Source: Acanthosepion pharaonis (lineage: Eukaryota > Mollusca > Cephalopoda > Sepiida > Sepiidae). From it: a stretch of DNA of 64,000 bases. The position numbers were made by a program, and so were the translations under genes. Each line of letters opens with the position of its first letter. Position 1 is the stretch's first letter. Where the stretch lies: assembly GCA_903632075.3 (NCBI GenBank), contig CAHIKZ030005498.1:3066001-3130000 (forward strand). The letters are read 5' to 3'. Positions 45,641 to 57,904 of the stretch are shown here, piece after piece. The notes below the pieces were generated by a model that saw nothing but the letters and a program-made list of their open reading frames with translations, was not told the origin of the DNA and did no database searches.

Positions 45641-45694
45641 CTTGAACCTTTCCTGTAATTCTCTAATTCCCTCTGCTATAGTTCTATTTTAAAA

Positions 45695-45790
45695 AAATGA
45701 GTATTGTTGCCATATATGGGCTGGAGATGTCCAGTCCACACTTGCCTGCTGTGATAGGGTTAAAAGGCGAAGTAAGAGATTAAATATTTT
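45695..45790 (+). mobile_element. LINE RT fragment
   Basis: Reads YCCHIWAGDVQSTLACCDRV then KRRSKRLN, as in the EYCCHIWAGA...LDRVQRR segment after the RT core of CR1-like LINEs. Both ends are lost within 100 bp. Confidence 0.45.
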
Positions 45791-46039
45791 CCCAACCTTC
45801 AACCCACTAATTAAAGTTTGCGAGGCTCCCGATAACCTATCGCTAGTTCCATGGCATGTGCTCTGACGGGCTACATTCAAACACCTCTGACCTGAACAAT
45901 AATCTTTTTTCATGAGGGGTATATGGGCTGTATTATCAGGGGTGATACCTTTGCAGCGGAGCGGTCAATACTGCTTTACTCAGGGGGATTGGGATGCGGA
46001 AGTGTACAAGCTTAACACATGCGTTACCACAGAGTAGCA

Positions 46040-46115
46040 CCCTACAGTGATTGACTCATTCGCCTTGTATTTGGGAAACATTAAAATAGATAATTAGATA
46101 GATATGAAGAGTTTA

Positions 46116-46149
<34 letters not shown>

Positions 46150-46966
46150 CAGGATATTTTCACTTCTGGCTATTTCTTGCTTCTTGCAGTTACCCACCAT
46201 GCAGCGTACATAAGTGTGAATAACCCCCATTCCAATAGTAAGTAGCAAGTTCGAATCTGACAGCTTATTTTCAAGAGCCGTTGCTTTGGACAACGCAAAG
46301 GTATATTTTTAAAAACGTGGTTATCAAAAACTTATGAATACATGGAAAATGTATTTGCTGGAAACGCCATTTTACGCCACATCCATACTTTTTCATAACT
46401 TAACGTTAAAATAAAATGTAATTTAGTAATTCAATTTGAAAACATTCGAAAACCCCTAAAATTATTGAAAATCGATGTTTTTTTATTGAAATTTATAGGT
46501 TTTAACAAGTTTCGACTACGTACACAAAATTATATTAAAAAATATTTCACAGACTTCTGAAAACATTGAAAATATAGTTGAATTGACGCAATTTACTCCA
46601 ATTACACTCAGTTTTGGTGTCTTAAATAGCGTTATTTTAAAATGTAATTTGGTGTTTGAAAACATGCGAATACCGATAAAATTAATGCAAATCAATTTGT
46701 TTTCGATCGAAAAGTTGCGACAGCTTAGACAAAGTTATATTTAAAAAAATGGTTTTCAAAAACTTAGGAATAGATGGAAAATGTAATTTGCTAGAGACAC
46801 CAACCAGATACGATGTTTTCCCGATCGCTACACTCTTGACCTTTTTAAGTCGAGGATTAATCGTTATATTTCATGCATAAGACCATGAACTTCGCTTCTT
46901 GCTTTTTCTTACGCTCATTCAACACAACACAGTAGCACTCTACATTGAGCTAGCTAGCTAGCTAGC

Positions 46967-47010
<44 letters not shown>

Positions 47011-47020
47011 AAACGGACTG

Positions 47021-47076
<56 letters not shown>

Positions 47077-47097
47077 TAGAACAGACAGACAGACCTT

Positions 47098-47148
<51 letters not shown>

Positions 47149-47189
47149 TTGAACAGACTGAGATAGATAGATAGATATTGAACAGACTG

Positions 47190-47250
<61 letters not shown>

Positions 47251-47262
47251 TTGAACAGACTG

Positions 47263-47319
<57 letters not shown>

Positions 47320-47578
47320 TTGAACAGACTGAGATAGATAGATAGATAGATAGATCAAGATGTTTTCGCAATCACTACAATAAGTCTAGAAATAACAATT
47401 ATCTTTCCGGCATAACTCCATGAATTTCACTTCTGTCTTTTTCTTAAGCGCCTACGACACCAAAAATTAATACTCTACCTCGATTGGGTCTTGTGACTTG
47501 TATTTGGAAAAGATTAGAATAGATATATATGAAAAGTTTAATAGATAGATATATAGATAGATAGATTTGAAGTGCCTG

Positions 47579-47627
<49 letters not shown>

Positions 47628-47663
47628 TGAACAGACTGGGAGAGGTAGATATGAACAGACTGT

Positions 47664-47715
<52 letters not shown>

Positions 47716-48105
47716 CAATAAGTCTAGGAATAATAGTTATATTTCCTACATAATTCCATGAATTTCATATCTTGCTTTTTCTCAAGTTCATACGACACCA
47801 AATGTTAATACTCTACCTTGATTGGCTCTTGCACCTTGTATTTGGAGAACATTAAAATAGATAGGTAGATAGATATGAATATTTTGATTGATAGTTAGAT
47901 AGACAGATAGATAGATTAGGATGTTTTTCCAATCACTACAATATTGGCAACTTCAAGTTCAGCGTTGTCCGTTATCGTTCCTGCTTAATCCCACTGACCT
48001 CACTTCTTGCTTTTTAAGCTCATGCTACACCAAATATTAACACTCTACCTTGAGTGGCTCTTGGGCTTTGTGCCGGGTGCACATTAGTATAAAAAGCAGA
48101 CAACT
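46040..48105 (+). mobile_element. LINE (family A) tails alternating with GATA arrays
   Basis: Family A tails (TTCACTTCTTGCTTTTTC..., ACACCAAATNTTAANACTCT, ACCTTGANTGGCTCTTG, TTTGTATTTGGA(A/G)AACATTA) end at about 46080, 46955, 47520, 47860 and 48095. Four of the five run directly into GATA arrays: 46110-46150, 46957-47360, 47530-47715 and 47860-47925. Between 46300 and 46800 lie two diverged copies of a segment containing ATGGAAAATGTA(A)TTTGCT. The last tail has no GATA. Only tail-proximal RT traces (about 46810-46880) remain. Confidence 0.7.
46110..47715. repeat. GATA arrays with GAACAGACTGAGATAG spacer
   Basis: GATA runs at 46110-46150, 46957-47360 (four spacer copies ATTGAACAGACTGAGATAG) and 47530-47715. 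A GCTAGCTAGCTAGC run at 46949-46966 opens the middle array. Confidence 0.95.
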
Positions 48106-48599
48106 ACATTGCAAAATAGCAGTAGTTTTAAAAACTATCAGATTCAACAACGAAAGCGTTGATCCTAATAACGTGTAAAAAGCACACGTAAACCAACCGT
48201 TGTTCTAGAAGGTGACATATTAAACACGGCGCTCTGCGACGCGACCACTTTGCATAGATCTTTTGATCGCTTTCAGAGTTAACTCGAGGGACAACTAATT
48301 TCCTGATCAGCACCAGGAACAGTTTGTTAGAGAAGATGGTAACTTTTATGCTAGTTTTATCTTCTTCGTCTTCTTTTGTTTTTGTTGTTTTCTTTTGGTC
48401 TTTTTTTTTCTTTCCAGAGGAGAGCAATGATTGCTGAAAGATAATTTGATAAAAGGCGACGTTGTAACGTAGAGAGAATTTTATGAGCTTGAAACAGGCA
48501 TCCTTTTTGTGGCCGTTCTCTCCCATTTTATAATCTGATAAGTAGTAAATACTATCAGCAGATAACTTACGTTATTCTTCTTCTATGAGCAACATTTTA

Positions 48600-48866
48600 C
48601 ATGGAAGAATTACGACATTCAAAAGGAAGGAAGGAAGGAAGGAAGGAAGGAAGGAAGGAAGGAAGGAAGGAAGAGAATAGATGAGAAGAGAAGAGAAGAA
48701 ACAAAAAAGAGGCGAGGAAGGGACGGTATGATGGGTAAATAAAGTAAGGACCAAGGAAGGAACAAAGGAATGAAAAAGAAAAGGAAGAAGCAGGAAAGAA
48801 ATAAAAGTGAAAGAAAGAAAGAAAGAGGCAAGGAAGTAATGAAAGAAAGAAGGAAGATAAGAGGCT

Positions 48867-48905
<39 letters not shown>

Positions 48906-49225
48906 AACAAACAAACAAACAAGCTAAGGATGAAAGAAGGAAGGGGGAGGAAGGAAAAGAAAGAAAGAAAGAAAGAAAGAAAGAAAAAAAGAAAGAAAGA
49001 AAGTGGAAGGTATATGGTAAAGATAGCACCAAATAGAAGAAACAAAGAAAGAAAGAAAGAAGGAAAGAAAGAAAGAAAGAAAAAGAAACTGAAGGTTATA
49101 TGGTAAAGATAGCAACAAATAGAAGCGAGAAAGAAAGAAAGTAGAAGGTATATGGTAAAGATAGCACCAAATAGAAGAAAGAAAGAAAGAAAGTGGAAGG
49201 TATATGGTAAAGATAGCACCAAATA

Positions 49226-49266
<41 letters not shown>

Positions 49267-49318
49267 AGGTGGAAGGTATATGGTAAAGAGAGTACCAAAT
49301 AGAAGCAAGCAAGCAAGC

Positions 49319-49354
<36 letters not shown>

Positions 49355-49417
49355 AAAAGGTGGAAGGTATATGGTAAAGAGAGTACCAAATAGAAGCAAG
49401 CAAGCAAGCAAGCAAGC

Positions 49418-49453
<36 letters not shown>

Positions 49454-49477
49454 ATATGGTAAAGATAGCACCAAATA

Positions 49478-49530
<53 letters not shown>

Positions 49531-50197
49531 AGGATGAATCAAAAATGGAAGGAAGGAAGGCAATTAGGGAGAAACAAATATGGAAGGAAGACAGGAAGAA
49601 AATAATGAAGAAAGAAATAAGGAAGGGAGTTTGGTACGATACAAGGAAGAAAGGAAGGAAGAAAGAAAGACGTGAAGGGTAGAAATACGAAAGAAAGGAA
49701 AAACAAAGAAGGAAATAAGGAAGAAAGAGAAGAAACAAGGAAGGAAAGAAAATGATGGAAAGAAGGAAGAAACAAAGAAGAAAGTAATTAACGAAGAAAG
49801 AAGAAGAAATAAAGAAAGAGAAAAAAGAAAGACAGAAACAGGCAAAAAGAAAGAAACAAAAAAAACAAGGAAGGAAGGAAGGAAGGAAGGAAGGAAGGAA
49901 GGAAGGAAGAGAATAGATGAGAAGAGAAGAAACAAAAAAAGAGGAGAGGAAGGGAATAAATAAGGACGGTATGATGGGTAAATAAAGTAAGGACCAAGGA
50001 AGGAAGAGAAGAAACAAGGAAGTAACAAAGGAATGAAAAAGAAAAGGAAGAAGCAGGAAAGAAATAAAAGTGAAAGAAAGAGAGGAAGGGGCAAGGAAGT
50101 AATGAAAGAAAGAAGGAAGATAAGAGGCTAGAAAGAAAGAAAGAAAGAAAGAAACAAACAAACAAGCTAAGGATGAAAGAAGGAAGGAGGGGAGGAA

Positions 50198-50252
<55 letters not shown>

Positions 50253-50284
50253 TGGAAGGTATATGGTAAAGATAGCACCAAATA

Positions 50285-50317
<33 letters not shown>

Positions 50318-50357
50318 AAAAGGTATATGGTAAAGAGAGTACCAAATAGAAGCAAGC

Positions 50358-50405
<48 letters not shown>

Positions 50406-51521
50406 AAAAAAAAAAAAAAAAAAAGAAAGAAAGAAGGTGGAAGGTATATGGTAAAGATAGCACCAAAAAGAAGAAGAAAGAAAAAAAAAAAGAAAGAAAG
50501 AAAGAAAGAAAGAAATAGGAAAGACGTGAAGGGTAGAAACACGAAAGAAAGGAAAAACAAACAAGGAAATAAGGAAGAAAGAAGAAACAAGGAAGGAAAG
50601 AAAATGATGGAAAGAAGGAAGAAACAAAGAAGAAAGTAATTAACGAAGAAAGAAGAAATAAAGAAAGAGAAAAAAGAAAGACGGAATGAATGATGGGAAA
50701 ACAACAATGAAAGAAATATAGCAAAAAAAACTAATTTGGAAAGGAAAAAAAAGAGAATTAGATAGAAAGAAAGAAGCTCGGAAGAAAGGAAAAAGAAAAA
50801 AGAAAGAAAGAGGCAATATATGAAGGGAAGAAACAAAGAAGGAAAATGAAGGAAGGAGAAAAGAAAGAGAAAAAAACAGGGAAAGAAAAAAGGAAGAAAA
50901 AAGAAAATATTTTTTAAAAAGGAAAGAGAATGGCAAAAAAGAAAAAAAAGAAAATAAAAGAAGCTAGGAAGGAAGGTGGAGGGGAGTGAAGGAAAAACAA
51001 AGAAAGAAAAATGGCAAGATAAGAATGTAATGAAGAAGTAAGAAAATAAGGTAGGGAGAAATAAAGAGGGAAGGATGGAAGAAAGAAAGAAGACAGAGAA
51101 AAGGAAGGGCGAAGCAAGAAAGAAAAAGAATCAAAGAAAAGGAGGGAAAAACAATGAAGGTGGGAAAAAAAACAAAATAGGAAAAAATAGAATGTAGGTA
51201 TAAACGAATGAAAGAAGAGAGGGACAATGAAGAATGAAAAAAGAAAGTCAGAAACAAGGAAGGAGGGGATGAATTGAGAAAAGAAAGAAAGAAACGAGTA
51301 AGCAAATAAGGGAGAAAGTAAAGAAGGAAAGAAGAGAAGAAAAGAACGAAGGATGCAAAGAAGGTTAAAAACAAGATCAATGGTAAGGAGTGAGAGCAAA
51401 GCACTAACTATGGATCGAGTGAAATGGAGAAATTGAAGGTCTATGGAGCGAAGTGAAAAGTTAAAACAAAGAGAGATACAAGGGGAAAACAAGAAAGAAT
51501 GTGAAGATAGCACCAAATAGG

Positions 51522-51552
<31 letters not shown>

Positions 51553-51568
51553 AGTGAGGACACGAGGA

Positions 51569-51612
<44 letters not shown>

Positions 51613-51641
51613 AATGAAGGAATTGAAGAAACGAGGGACGA

Positions 51642-51697
<56 letters not shown>

Positions 51698-51772
51698 GGC
51701 AAAGATGTAACTGAAGAAACGAGGGACGAAATAATGAAAAAGTGAAGAAACGAGGGACGAAAAAATGAATGA

Positions 51773-51804
<32 letters not shown>

Positions 51805-52162
51805 AGTGAGGAAACGAAGGAAGAAAGAAAAAAAGAAAGAAAGGAAGAAAGAATGAATGAAAGAGGCAAAGAAAGAATTGAAGAAAAGAAAGAAAGAAAG
51901 AAATAAAGAAAGAGGCAATGAAGGAATTGAAGAAACGAGGTACGAAAGAAAGAAAGAAAGAAAGAATGAAAGAGGCAAAGAAGGAATTGAAGAAACGAGA
52001 AAAGAATGAAAGAAAGAATAGAAAGAAGGACTTGAAGAAACGAGGGACGAAAGAAAGAAACAAAGAAACAAAGAAACAAAGAGGCAAAGAAGTAATTGAG
52101 GAAACGAAGGACGAAAGAAAGAAAGAAGCACAGAAGGAATTGAAGAAACGAGTGTCAAAGGA

Positions 52163-52202
<40 letters not shown>

Positions 52203-52212
52203 AATATGTATG
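48600..52212. repeat. 3.6-kb purine-only block with large internal duplication
   Basis: The plus strand is nearly all A and G with some C/T-bearing spacers. 48640-49830 and 49870-50690 share the same order of complex blocks (GACGGTATGATGGGTAAATA, AAGGAAGAAGCAGG, ATAAGAGGCTAG, CAAGCTAAGGATG, AGACGTGAAGGGTAGAAA, AAAGTAATTAACGAAG). Inside each, GGTATATGGTAAAGATAGCA occurs several times (about seven in copy 1 and three in copy 2). 51490-52200 is a different minisatellite built on GAATTGAAGAAACGAGGGAC, about eight units. Long Phe/Leu/Ser or Lys/Glu frames are compositional. Confidence 0.93.
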
Positions 52213-52339
52213 TTCGGAAATGAGGAACAGAATAAAAAACAGATGGAAACGAAAGAGAACGAGTGATACAATGAGAAAACGAAAAACAATTCAGGTGTTT
52301 GCTTTTATTAAGATTTATATCCTCATTGGGTACCCTATT

Positions 52340-52455
52340 TACTAAACAAACTTTATAACTTCACTTCTTGTTTTTGCCTTATACTCATACAACACCAAAT
52401 AGAAATCCTCTAACTTGTGTGGCTCTTGGTGAACACCAGTATAAATAAGCATACA
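52340..52455 (+). mobile_element. CR1-like LINE (family A) tail
   Basis: AACTTCACTTCTTGTTTTTG, ACAACACCAAATAGAAATCC and GTGGCTCTTGGTGAACACCA match the family A tail, immediately after the purine block. Confidence 0.5.
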
Positions 52456-52569
52456 ACTAAATTCCAGAAGAACAGTAGTTTTCTGAAAGTATAAAATTAT
52501 ATACAAAACGTTAATATTTAATAAAGTGTAAAAAAGAAAAGGAAGAGGAAATAAAATCGTGTGATACAA

Positions 52570-52985
52570 TCAGAAATTGTATTTTCAAAAATACAAAGGA
52601 CCTGGGATCCGTAGGACAATCTTCAAAAGTGGTTCAACACTTCGCAGACACGTCTTCAGAGTAAGACCTCCCGTAGCGGAGAACATGACTAAGGACTGTG
52701 TGTACGCCATCCCATGTAGCTGTGGTAAGAAATATAAAGGAGAAACGGACGGACCCCTTAAAGTAAGAACATCGTAAAGTGATAACACAAGAGGAAACAG
52801 AAAAATCAGGCGTAGCTGACCACATATAGAGGGGAAAATGTGATCACCGCATCTATGAGGTTGAAAAACGTAAGGAATCAGTACATATGTTAGGCCACAA
52901 AAATCTCTTGAGCCGACCAAGCATAAAAATGAATACAATATGCGAACTGGTAATAAGGAGTGCTAAAGAAAAGCAATGAATAACA
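52570..52985 (+). mobile_element. Penelope-like element GIY-YIG endonuclease fragment
   Basis: The plus strand encodes DCVYAIPCSCGKKYKGETDG followed by PLKVR (family C-x-C...Y-x-GETxRxLxxR). After frame changes it reads EETEKSGVADHI and ESVHMLGHKNLLSRPSIKMN then TICELVIRSA. This is a different PLE lineage from the 13/20-kb copies, with CSCGK instead of CNNCHK. RT is absent, and stops are present. Confidence 0.7.
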
Positions 52986-53119
52986 ACAAAAATTGCAATA
53001 TAAGCTCTGGTAAAAATGCAATAATAACAGAAAATTGCAGTATGAGCACTGGTAAAATATGGTTGCTGAGACATTAAGTTTATAAGTCGCAAAAATTCAT
53101 ACACAGATATCCTCAATGA

Positions 53120-53350
53120 TACATGACCCAGTAGATAAAGGCGTTGGTTAGGTCCAATGACTAAGACCCAAAGAGTTGTGAGTTCAATACCAGGCCACAG
53201 CAGTGGTAAACGAAAACTTGGAGCGTTGAGTCAAAGGCAAATAACTGAGACATCTGGAAGAGGCATGGCGTGTGGAACTAGAACAATCTACGCCGGGGGA
53301 CGAAATAAAGGGTTCTGATCGAAATTCCAATCACCTGAAGAAGGCCGTGA
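53120..53350 (+). mobile_element. SINE family G with tRNA-like head
   Basis: GACCCAGTAGATAAAGGCGT... and GTTGTGAGTTCAATACCAGG resemble A- and B-box ends of a tRNA. The body has AACTGAGACATCTGGAAGAG, GCATGGCGTGTGGAACTAG and CACCTGAAGAAGGCCG, after which the copy breaks before the GAAAC part. This is the only copy here that shows the head joined to the body. Confidence 0.6.
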
Positions 53351-53389
53351 GAAGAAGCTGTTTGAGTGGAATTTACCTCTCGGCAATAG

Positions 53390-53700
53390 AATACGAATTT
53401 GATAATCACCGGAGAGTTTGAAGGCAAGAGAGACATCGGAAAAGAGCGCATGACCTACCTAGCGAGCTTGAGTAAACAGATAAAGGAATAAGTTTTAGGA
53501 GAGATAACGAAACGACAAAATTTGTTTAGTTAAAAATGACAGGAAATTGTGGAGAGCCATGATCGCCAACATCCTGAAGACACTGTTTTGTTCCACTTGT
53601 GTATGATAATGGTACACAGTAAAAGATTAGCCATACGTGAGTTTATATCGTCTTTCTGCTTCTGTGTGTCGTGTCTCTTCAGGGCGTAGGCAATCGTGGA
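53390..53700. mobile_element. RTE-like LINE ends in opposite orientations
   Basis: 53390-53590 (plus) reads ERMTYLASLSKQIKE then KLWRAMI-like sequence (GTGGAGAGCCATGATCGC). 53640-53700 (minus) matches the start of the 43.4-kb copy (CGTGTCTCTTCAGGGCGTAG). Both are short and frameshifted. Confidence 0.5.
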
Positions 53701-54236
53701 TCTAGTCCTGGGTATGATGATAAACTACATCGTGCAGCAAGATCGAGAGATTGAAGGCTTTGCGGAGTATAGAACCACCTCTTATTTGCCGTTGCTCCCT
53801 AGTCTACCCTGACCATGTGTAGTAGCACCTGTTAGGGTCATAGCTATCGGCAAATAGTGAACGCACAAACTAAAATCAACAGTACATTTTTATAATAAAA
53901 ATGACCAACAATAGATTTTTATATGAAAACGGCAACACTAAAAAAATATATTTTATAGTAAGTTTACCAACAATAGTTTTTATGATCTACAAAATATATA
54001 TTTAAAAAAATGTAGCTTTATTCTGAAAGGATAAAATTATGTACAAATTTTCTGTTTATCTATATCTCTGAGATGAAGTATTATAATTACTTACATTATT
54101 CGGACTGTTCTCCTCATCTTCATTGCCGTTGACGTTGGTTAGGGAAATAACTGAGACATCCGGAAGAGGCATGGCACGTGGAGCTAGAACAATCTAGCCC
54201 AGTGGACAAAATAAAGGGTTCGGTTCGAAATTCCCA

Positions 54237-54280
54237 ACATCTGAAGAAGGCTGGAGCGTACAACGGCCGAAACGTTGTGA
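54237..54280 (+). ncRNA. hammerhead-like motif, SINE copy 3
   Basis: ACAT, CTGAAGA, extra A, stem II GGCTG/CGGCC (one U-G), GAAACGTT, GTGA. Stem I is short (three pairs including G-U). Confidence 0.4.
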
Positions 54281-54362
54281 ATATGACAATGAAGATGAGA
54301 ATAACAGTCCGCTATAATGTAAATAATGTAAGTAATCTTAATACCTCATCTCAGGCATCCAA

Positions 54363-54406
54363 TCATCTGATGAAGGCCGGAGCGTACAACGGCCGAAACG
54401 TTGTGA
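54363..54406 (+). ncRNA. hammerhead-like motif, SINE copy 4
   Basis: TCAT, CTGATGA, extra A, perfect 5-bp stem II GGCCG/CGGCC, GAAACGTT, GTGA. Stem I TCAT/GTGA has one G-U. Position 7 is T here and A in copies 1-3; that position is variable in hammerheads. Confidence 0.45.
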
Positions 54407-54954
54407 ATATGGCAATGAAGATGAGGATAACAGTCTGAATAATGTAAATAATTTAAATAAAATATCCGTTGTTGTAAGCATAAAACTATGTACAAGATGT
54501 GTGTAGATTTCAGCATTAAATAATAAAAAGAGATGTTGATGTGCCGCTAAACAAAATCAACCAACCAACGTCTGTACCTAAGCTCATCATTAGAATTGGG
54601 CGAGGCGGGGGTCAAAAATCCATCAATAGTTTTCTGGAGCACAGTCTGAAACACCTCCAACTCTCGTTCTAGGGCAGCCATGATGCATACAGGTCATTTT
54701 GATACAACATGATACACTCAGGCCATTACTCTTCATCATCCGGACTTCGTCGTTCTTTGCTTTCCAGATGTTTCTCAACATTACAAATGACTTATCTCTT
54801 CTGTTCATCTCCTTCTTATACATAAAACAAAACATAATCAACCAAAAACTTGAGTTTATTAAAGAAGAACAGTTTCTTTTTTTTTTTATAGTAATTCAAG
54901 CTGACCTAAGTTATTAAATCTGCAATAGAAAGGAGCTAAATTAATTCGCTTTTT

Positions 54955-55420
54955 GGAATAAAGCAGGTGTAGCCAAGAGGTCTACCCTTGGACCCACGTT
55001 CTGCCTAATTTTCAACAATGACCTTCTTTTAAGGCATCACATAACTCGATATCTGATGACGAATCTATTTACTCCTGACATAACAGTAAGTCTAATCTGC
55101 TTGATGAGCTCAAATTGGCGGCTGATTTTTTTAAAAAATGACCCACTATCTGTTGTTAACAGGAGCAAGGAATGGCTTGTTAATGTTAACGCCTACAAAA
55201 ACAAAACCACTGTCTTTTAATCGTTTATGAGAATAAATTCTGCCTACCATCAGCCTACCATGGCAATTCGAAAAAGACATTTGTTTTGAGACAATTCGGC
55301 TGGTTAGACTTTTTGGGGTACCGTGTATATGTTTTCTACTGGAGACATAAACCGAACGAGAGACCGATACCAAAGTATCGGATGTATTAATGGTACATGA
55401 GAAAGTGGGCGTCTACTAAA
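54955..55420 (+). mobile_element. CR1-like LINE RT remnant
   Basis: With frameshifts the plus strand reads RGSTLGPTFCLIFNNDLLLR (motif B region), LKLAADFF, SKEWLVNVNAYK and ENKFCLPS-like sequence, matching the same stretch at 30600-30800 and 31400-31550. The catalytic YADD is lost and stops are numerous. Confidence 0.55.
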
Positions 55421-55424
55421 ATGT

Positions 55425-56165
55425 GAGGAAAGATAGATTATTTGTTTGAATAAAAGAATAAATAACGGAAGAGTCGACATTTTTTTTTTATTCAACTCGA
55501 AAATGTTAAGTATCAGTTGAACAATCAAGAACTGTAAAAGGGAGGTAACTCTTGAAGGCTAAATAGAAAAATAAGTACAAAACGTGCGAAGAGACAAAAA
55601 ATCCGAAAGTCCCTTTAGGTAAACTGAACGCTGTCAACCGAAACCTTTACATGTTCTTATCTTTCAATCTAAAGACAAACAAAAATGTATCGCTCGTATT
55701 GCCGGAAGTGGGAACTTAGACACAATTCGATTGAGAAAAAGATCTGTGAACGGGATTTAAAACAAAAATGAAGCGTGTTTACTTAGTGGCAGAAGTAGTT
55801 ACGTGTTTTCTAACTGCATCATTTGCCGATTCAAAAAAGATCTTGTATTTCAAATGATGATTTCAGATCAGTCAGGTCTCCCACAGAATTGAAACAAACG
55901 TCATTATCGACCAATGATTTACCACAGACCTTTTACAAAAAAAAAGAAGACGTCTTAGAATTTGTTACATGTGTAAAGTTTGTAAGCCAAGTTGGCTATT
56001 TATGAATGTCCTTTCCGAGCTTCGATTCGTTAACCTATTAAGGATGACACAATACTTGTAATAAACACGTTTAATTCCAAATTCACGTATAAATACAAAT
56101 AATCTTTGCAAGTAATGAAATTTATCTCATTTTGGCAAGAATTTAAATCAAAATATTTTTAATCT
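55425..56165. other. no recognisable feature
   Basis: AT-rich sequence with short open frames only. Confidence 0.45.
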
Positions 56166-56170
56166 ACTAG

Positions 56171-56217
<47 letters not shown>

Positions 56218-56296
56218 GAAGAGATTTAGATAGCTTGATAGATATAGTATATATATTACGAGATTGAGATAGATAAATAGATAATGAACAAGCTGG

Positions 56297-56361
<65 letters not shown>

Positions 56362-56540
56362 GAAAAGATCTAGATAGAGAGATATGAAGAAATTGAGATA
56401 AATAGATAATAAACAGACTAGAATAGATATGAATAAAAAAAGATAGATATATATGGACAGAGATAGATAGATAGATAGCTTGATAGATATAGTATATATA
56501 TTACGAGATTGAGATAGATAAATAGATAATGAACAAGCTG

Positions 56541-56597
<57 letters not shown>

Positions 56598-56631
56598 TGA
56601 ACAGACTGAGATAGACAAATAGGAAGAGATT

Positions 56632-56682
<51 letters not shown>

Positions 56683-56685
56683 TCA
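56171..56685. repeat. GATA arrays with duplicated spacer
   Basis: GATA runs with a spacer GCTTGATAGATATAGTATAT...GAGATTGAGATAGATAAATA present at about 56234 and 56477, followed by AATGAACAAGCTG(A/G)GATAG. It is a tandem unit of about 245 bp. Confidence 0.95.
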
Positions 56686-56689
56686 TGAC

Positions 56690-57900
56690 ACACGTCGTTT
56701 TCCTTGATGGAAGCATTTCAGGAACTCTTTATGTGGAGGGAGAAAGCAATCACACTCTATACACTTTCCTTCCAAGGTCAGTTTATGCCAGGCGGTTTCA
56801 CTCTGTAGACTGCAATATGGATTCTGACCAGAAAAATTTGGTGTCAGGGCAAAATGAACCCACTTTTTCAGTAAGTGTATGGCTGGTAAATTAACGGTTT
56901 GTAAATTTAAAGAAAAGTACTGTTCAGATATAAAAGTATTCTCCCTCTAATATTCTACGTTTTGAATTTTCGACGAAGTAATTATAATGGATATACTACA
57001 ACATACCAAACAAGAAGACTCACGTTACATCTCTCTGACAATAGCTCAATTAGGTCTCATTTAAAAACACACGAAAACCTACTAGACACCATGCGCAACA
57101 TAGCTTCATACACACGTAAAACATGCTAGAAATAATGGAAGCATTATTGATAGAAAAAAAAAATAAAAATAAGCACTCAATACCATATTCTATGAACACG
57201 GCCACAATGTGCTGACCGTGTTCGGAAAATAAAACATTTCTATAGCTCTAGATACATATATTAAATCCATACATTCAGTTAAAAGTAAAAAAAAAAAATC
57301 ATCCTTGATAATGGCTAAAAAATAGTCGAAAAGCCTGGACATAGAAAACATTCTACATAATTTATATCCAGAAAAACGACACAAGTAAAATTAAATAAAA
57401 ACTTAACCTTGTCTGTTGTTTTTAAGGAAACTTGTATGAAAGAGGCATTGCTTCCCAAACGGTGAATGAGATATGGAAAAAAGCAAGAAAGAAAGTATTT
57501 TATTTTTACTTTTGTGTTGTTTGATTTTTAGATAATTTGCGACGTTCCGAATTCAGGGAGAGACGACACATCCCTTCGAAGTTTCAAGAAATTAACAGAC
57601 TCCATGCCCAACAGAAAAATCGTAAACATTCTTTTATGTATGTAAGTGTATAATAATTCTAGTGTAATTCAGAAGATAATGTATATTTGTAAGTGTGTGT
57701 ATAAGGGGATTATATTTGGAGGCTTTTCGCATGTTGGTTTGGGAATTTTTTTTACGTACACACCGTTTCTTTTAGATAAACTTACGTAAAGTTCTTTAAG
57801 AATGGATAAAATAAAGGTTGATGATAATAATATAATGTATTTTATGCGCGTTTAAAGTTCGTAAAATAGTAGTAATAATTATGATCTTTTTTGAATTAGG
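56690..57900. other. no gene; decayed PLE end near 57304
   Basis: CTTGATAATGGCTA...TAGTCGAAAAGCCTGG (57304-57338) keeps a 5-bp stem II before GAAA but has lost the CTGANGA core. The rest is unrecognised. Confidence 0.35.
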
Positions 57901-57904
57901 ACTG

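Larger units (their letters stand above)
53705..54565 (+). repeat. dispersed repeat (family D) interrupted by SINE family G copies
   Basis: 53705-53860 and 54535-54565 match the two ends of the 400-bp repeat at 21242-21640. The middle (about 54040-54475) holds SINE G sequence: one copy with body and 3' end (54140-54330), then a second 3' end (54355-54450). The layout indicates SINE insertion into the older repeat, followed by a partial duplication. Confidence 0.6.

Noticed and set aside
46957..47360. CRISPR-like array of regular repeats and spacers
   Set aside because: Spacers are the same sequence each time and the repeats are GATA microsatellite in a eukaryotic context.
48572..50836. 754-residue minus-strand open frame rich in Phe, Leu and Ser
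   Set aside because: It is the pyrimidine strand of an AAAG/GGAA array, where stop codons are rare; composition explains it fully.
50914..52158. 414-residue minus-strand frame
   Set aside because: Same cause: AAAG-based minisatellite read on the pyrimidine strand.
56685..56894. 69-residue plus-strand frame ending at a GTAAGT-like donor
   Set aside because: I recognise no family and see no supporting acceptor or second exon; one donor-like hexamer is expected by chance.
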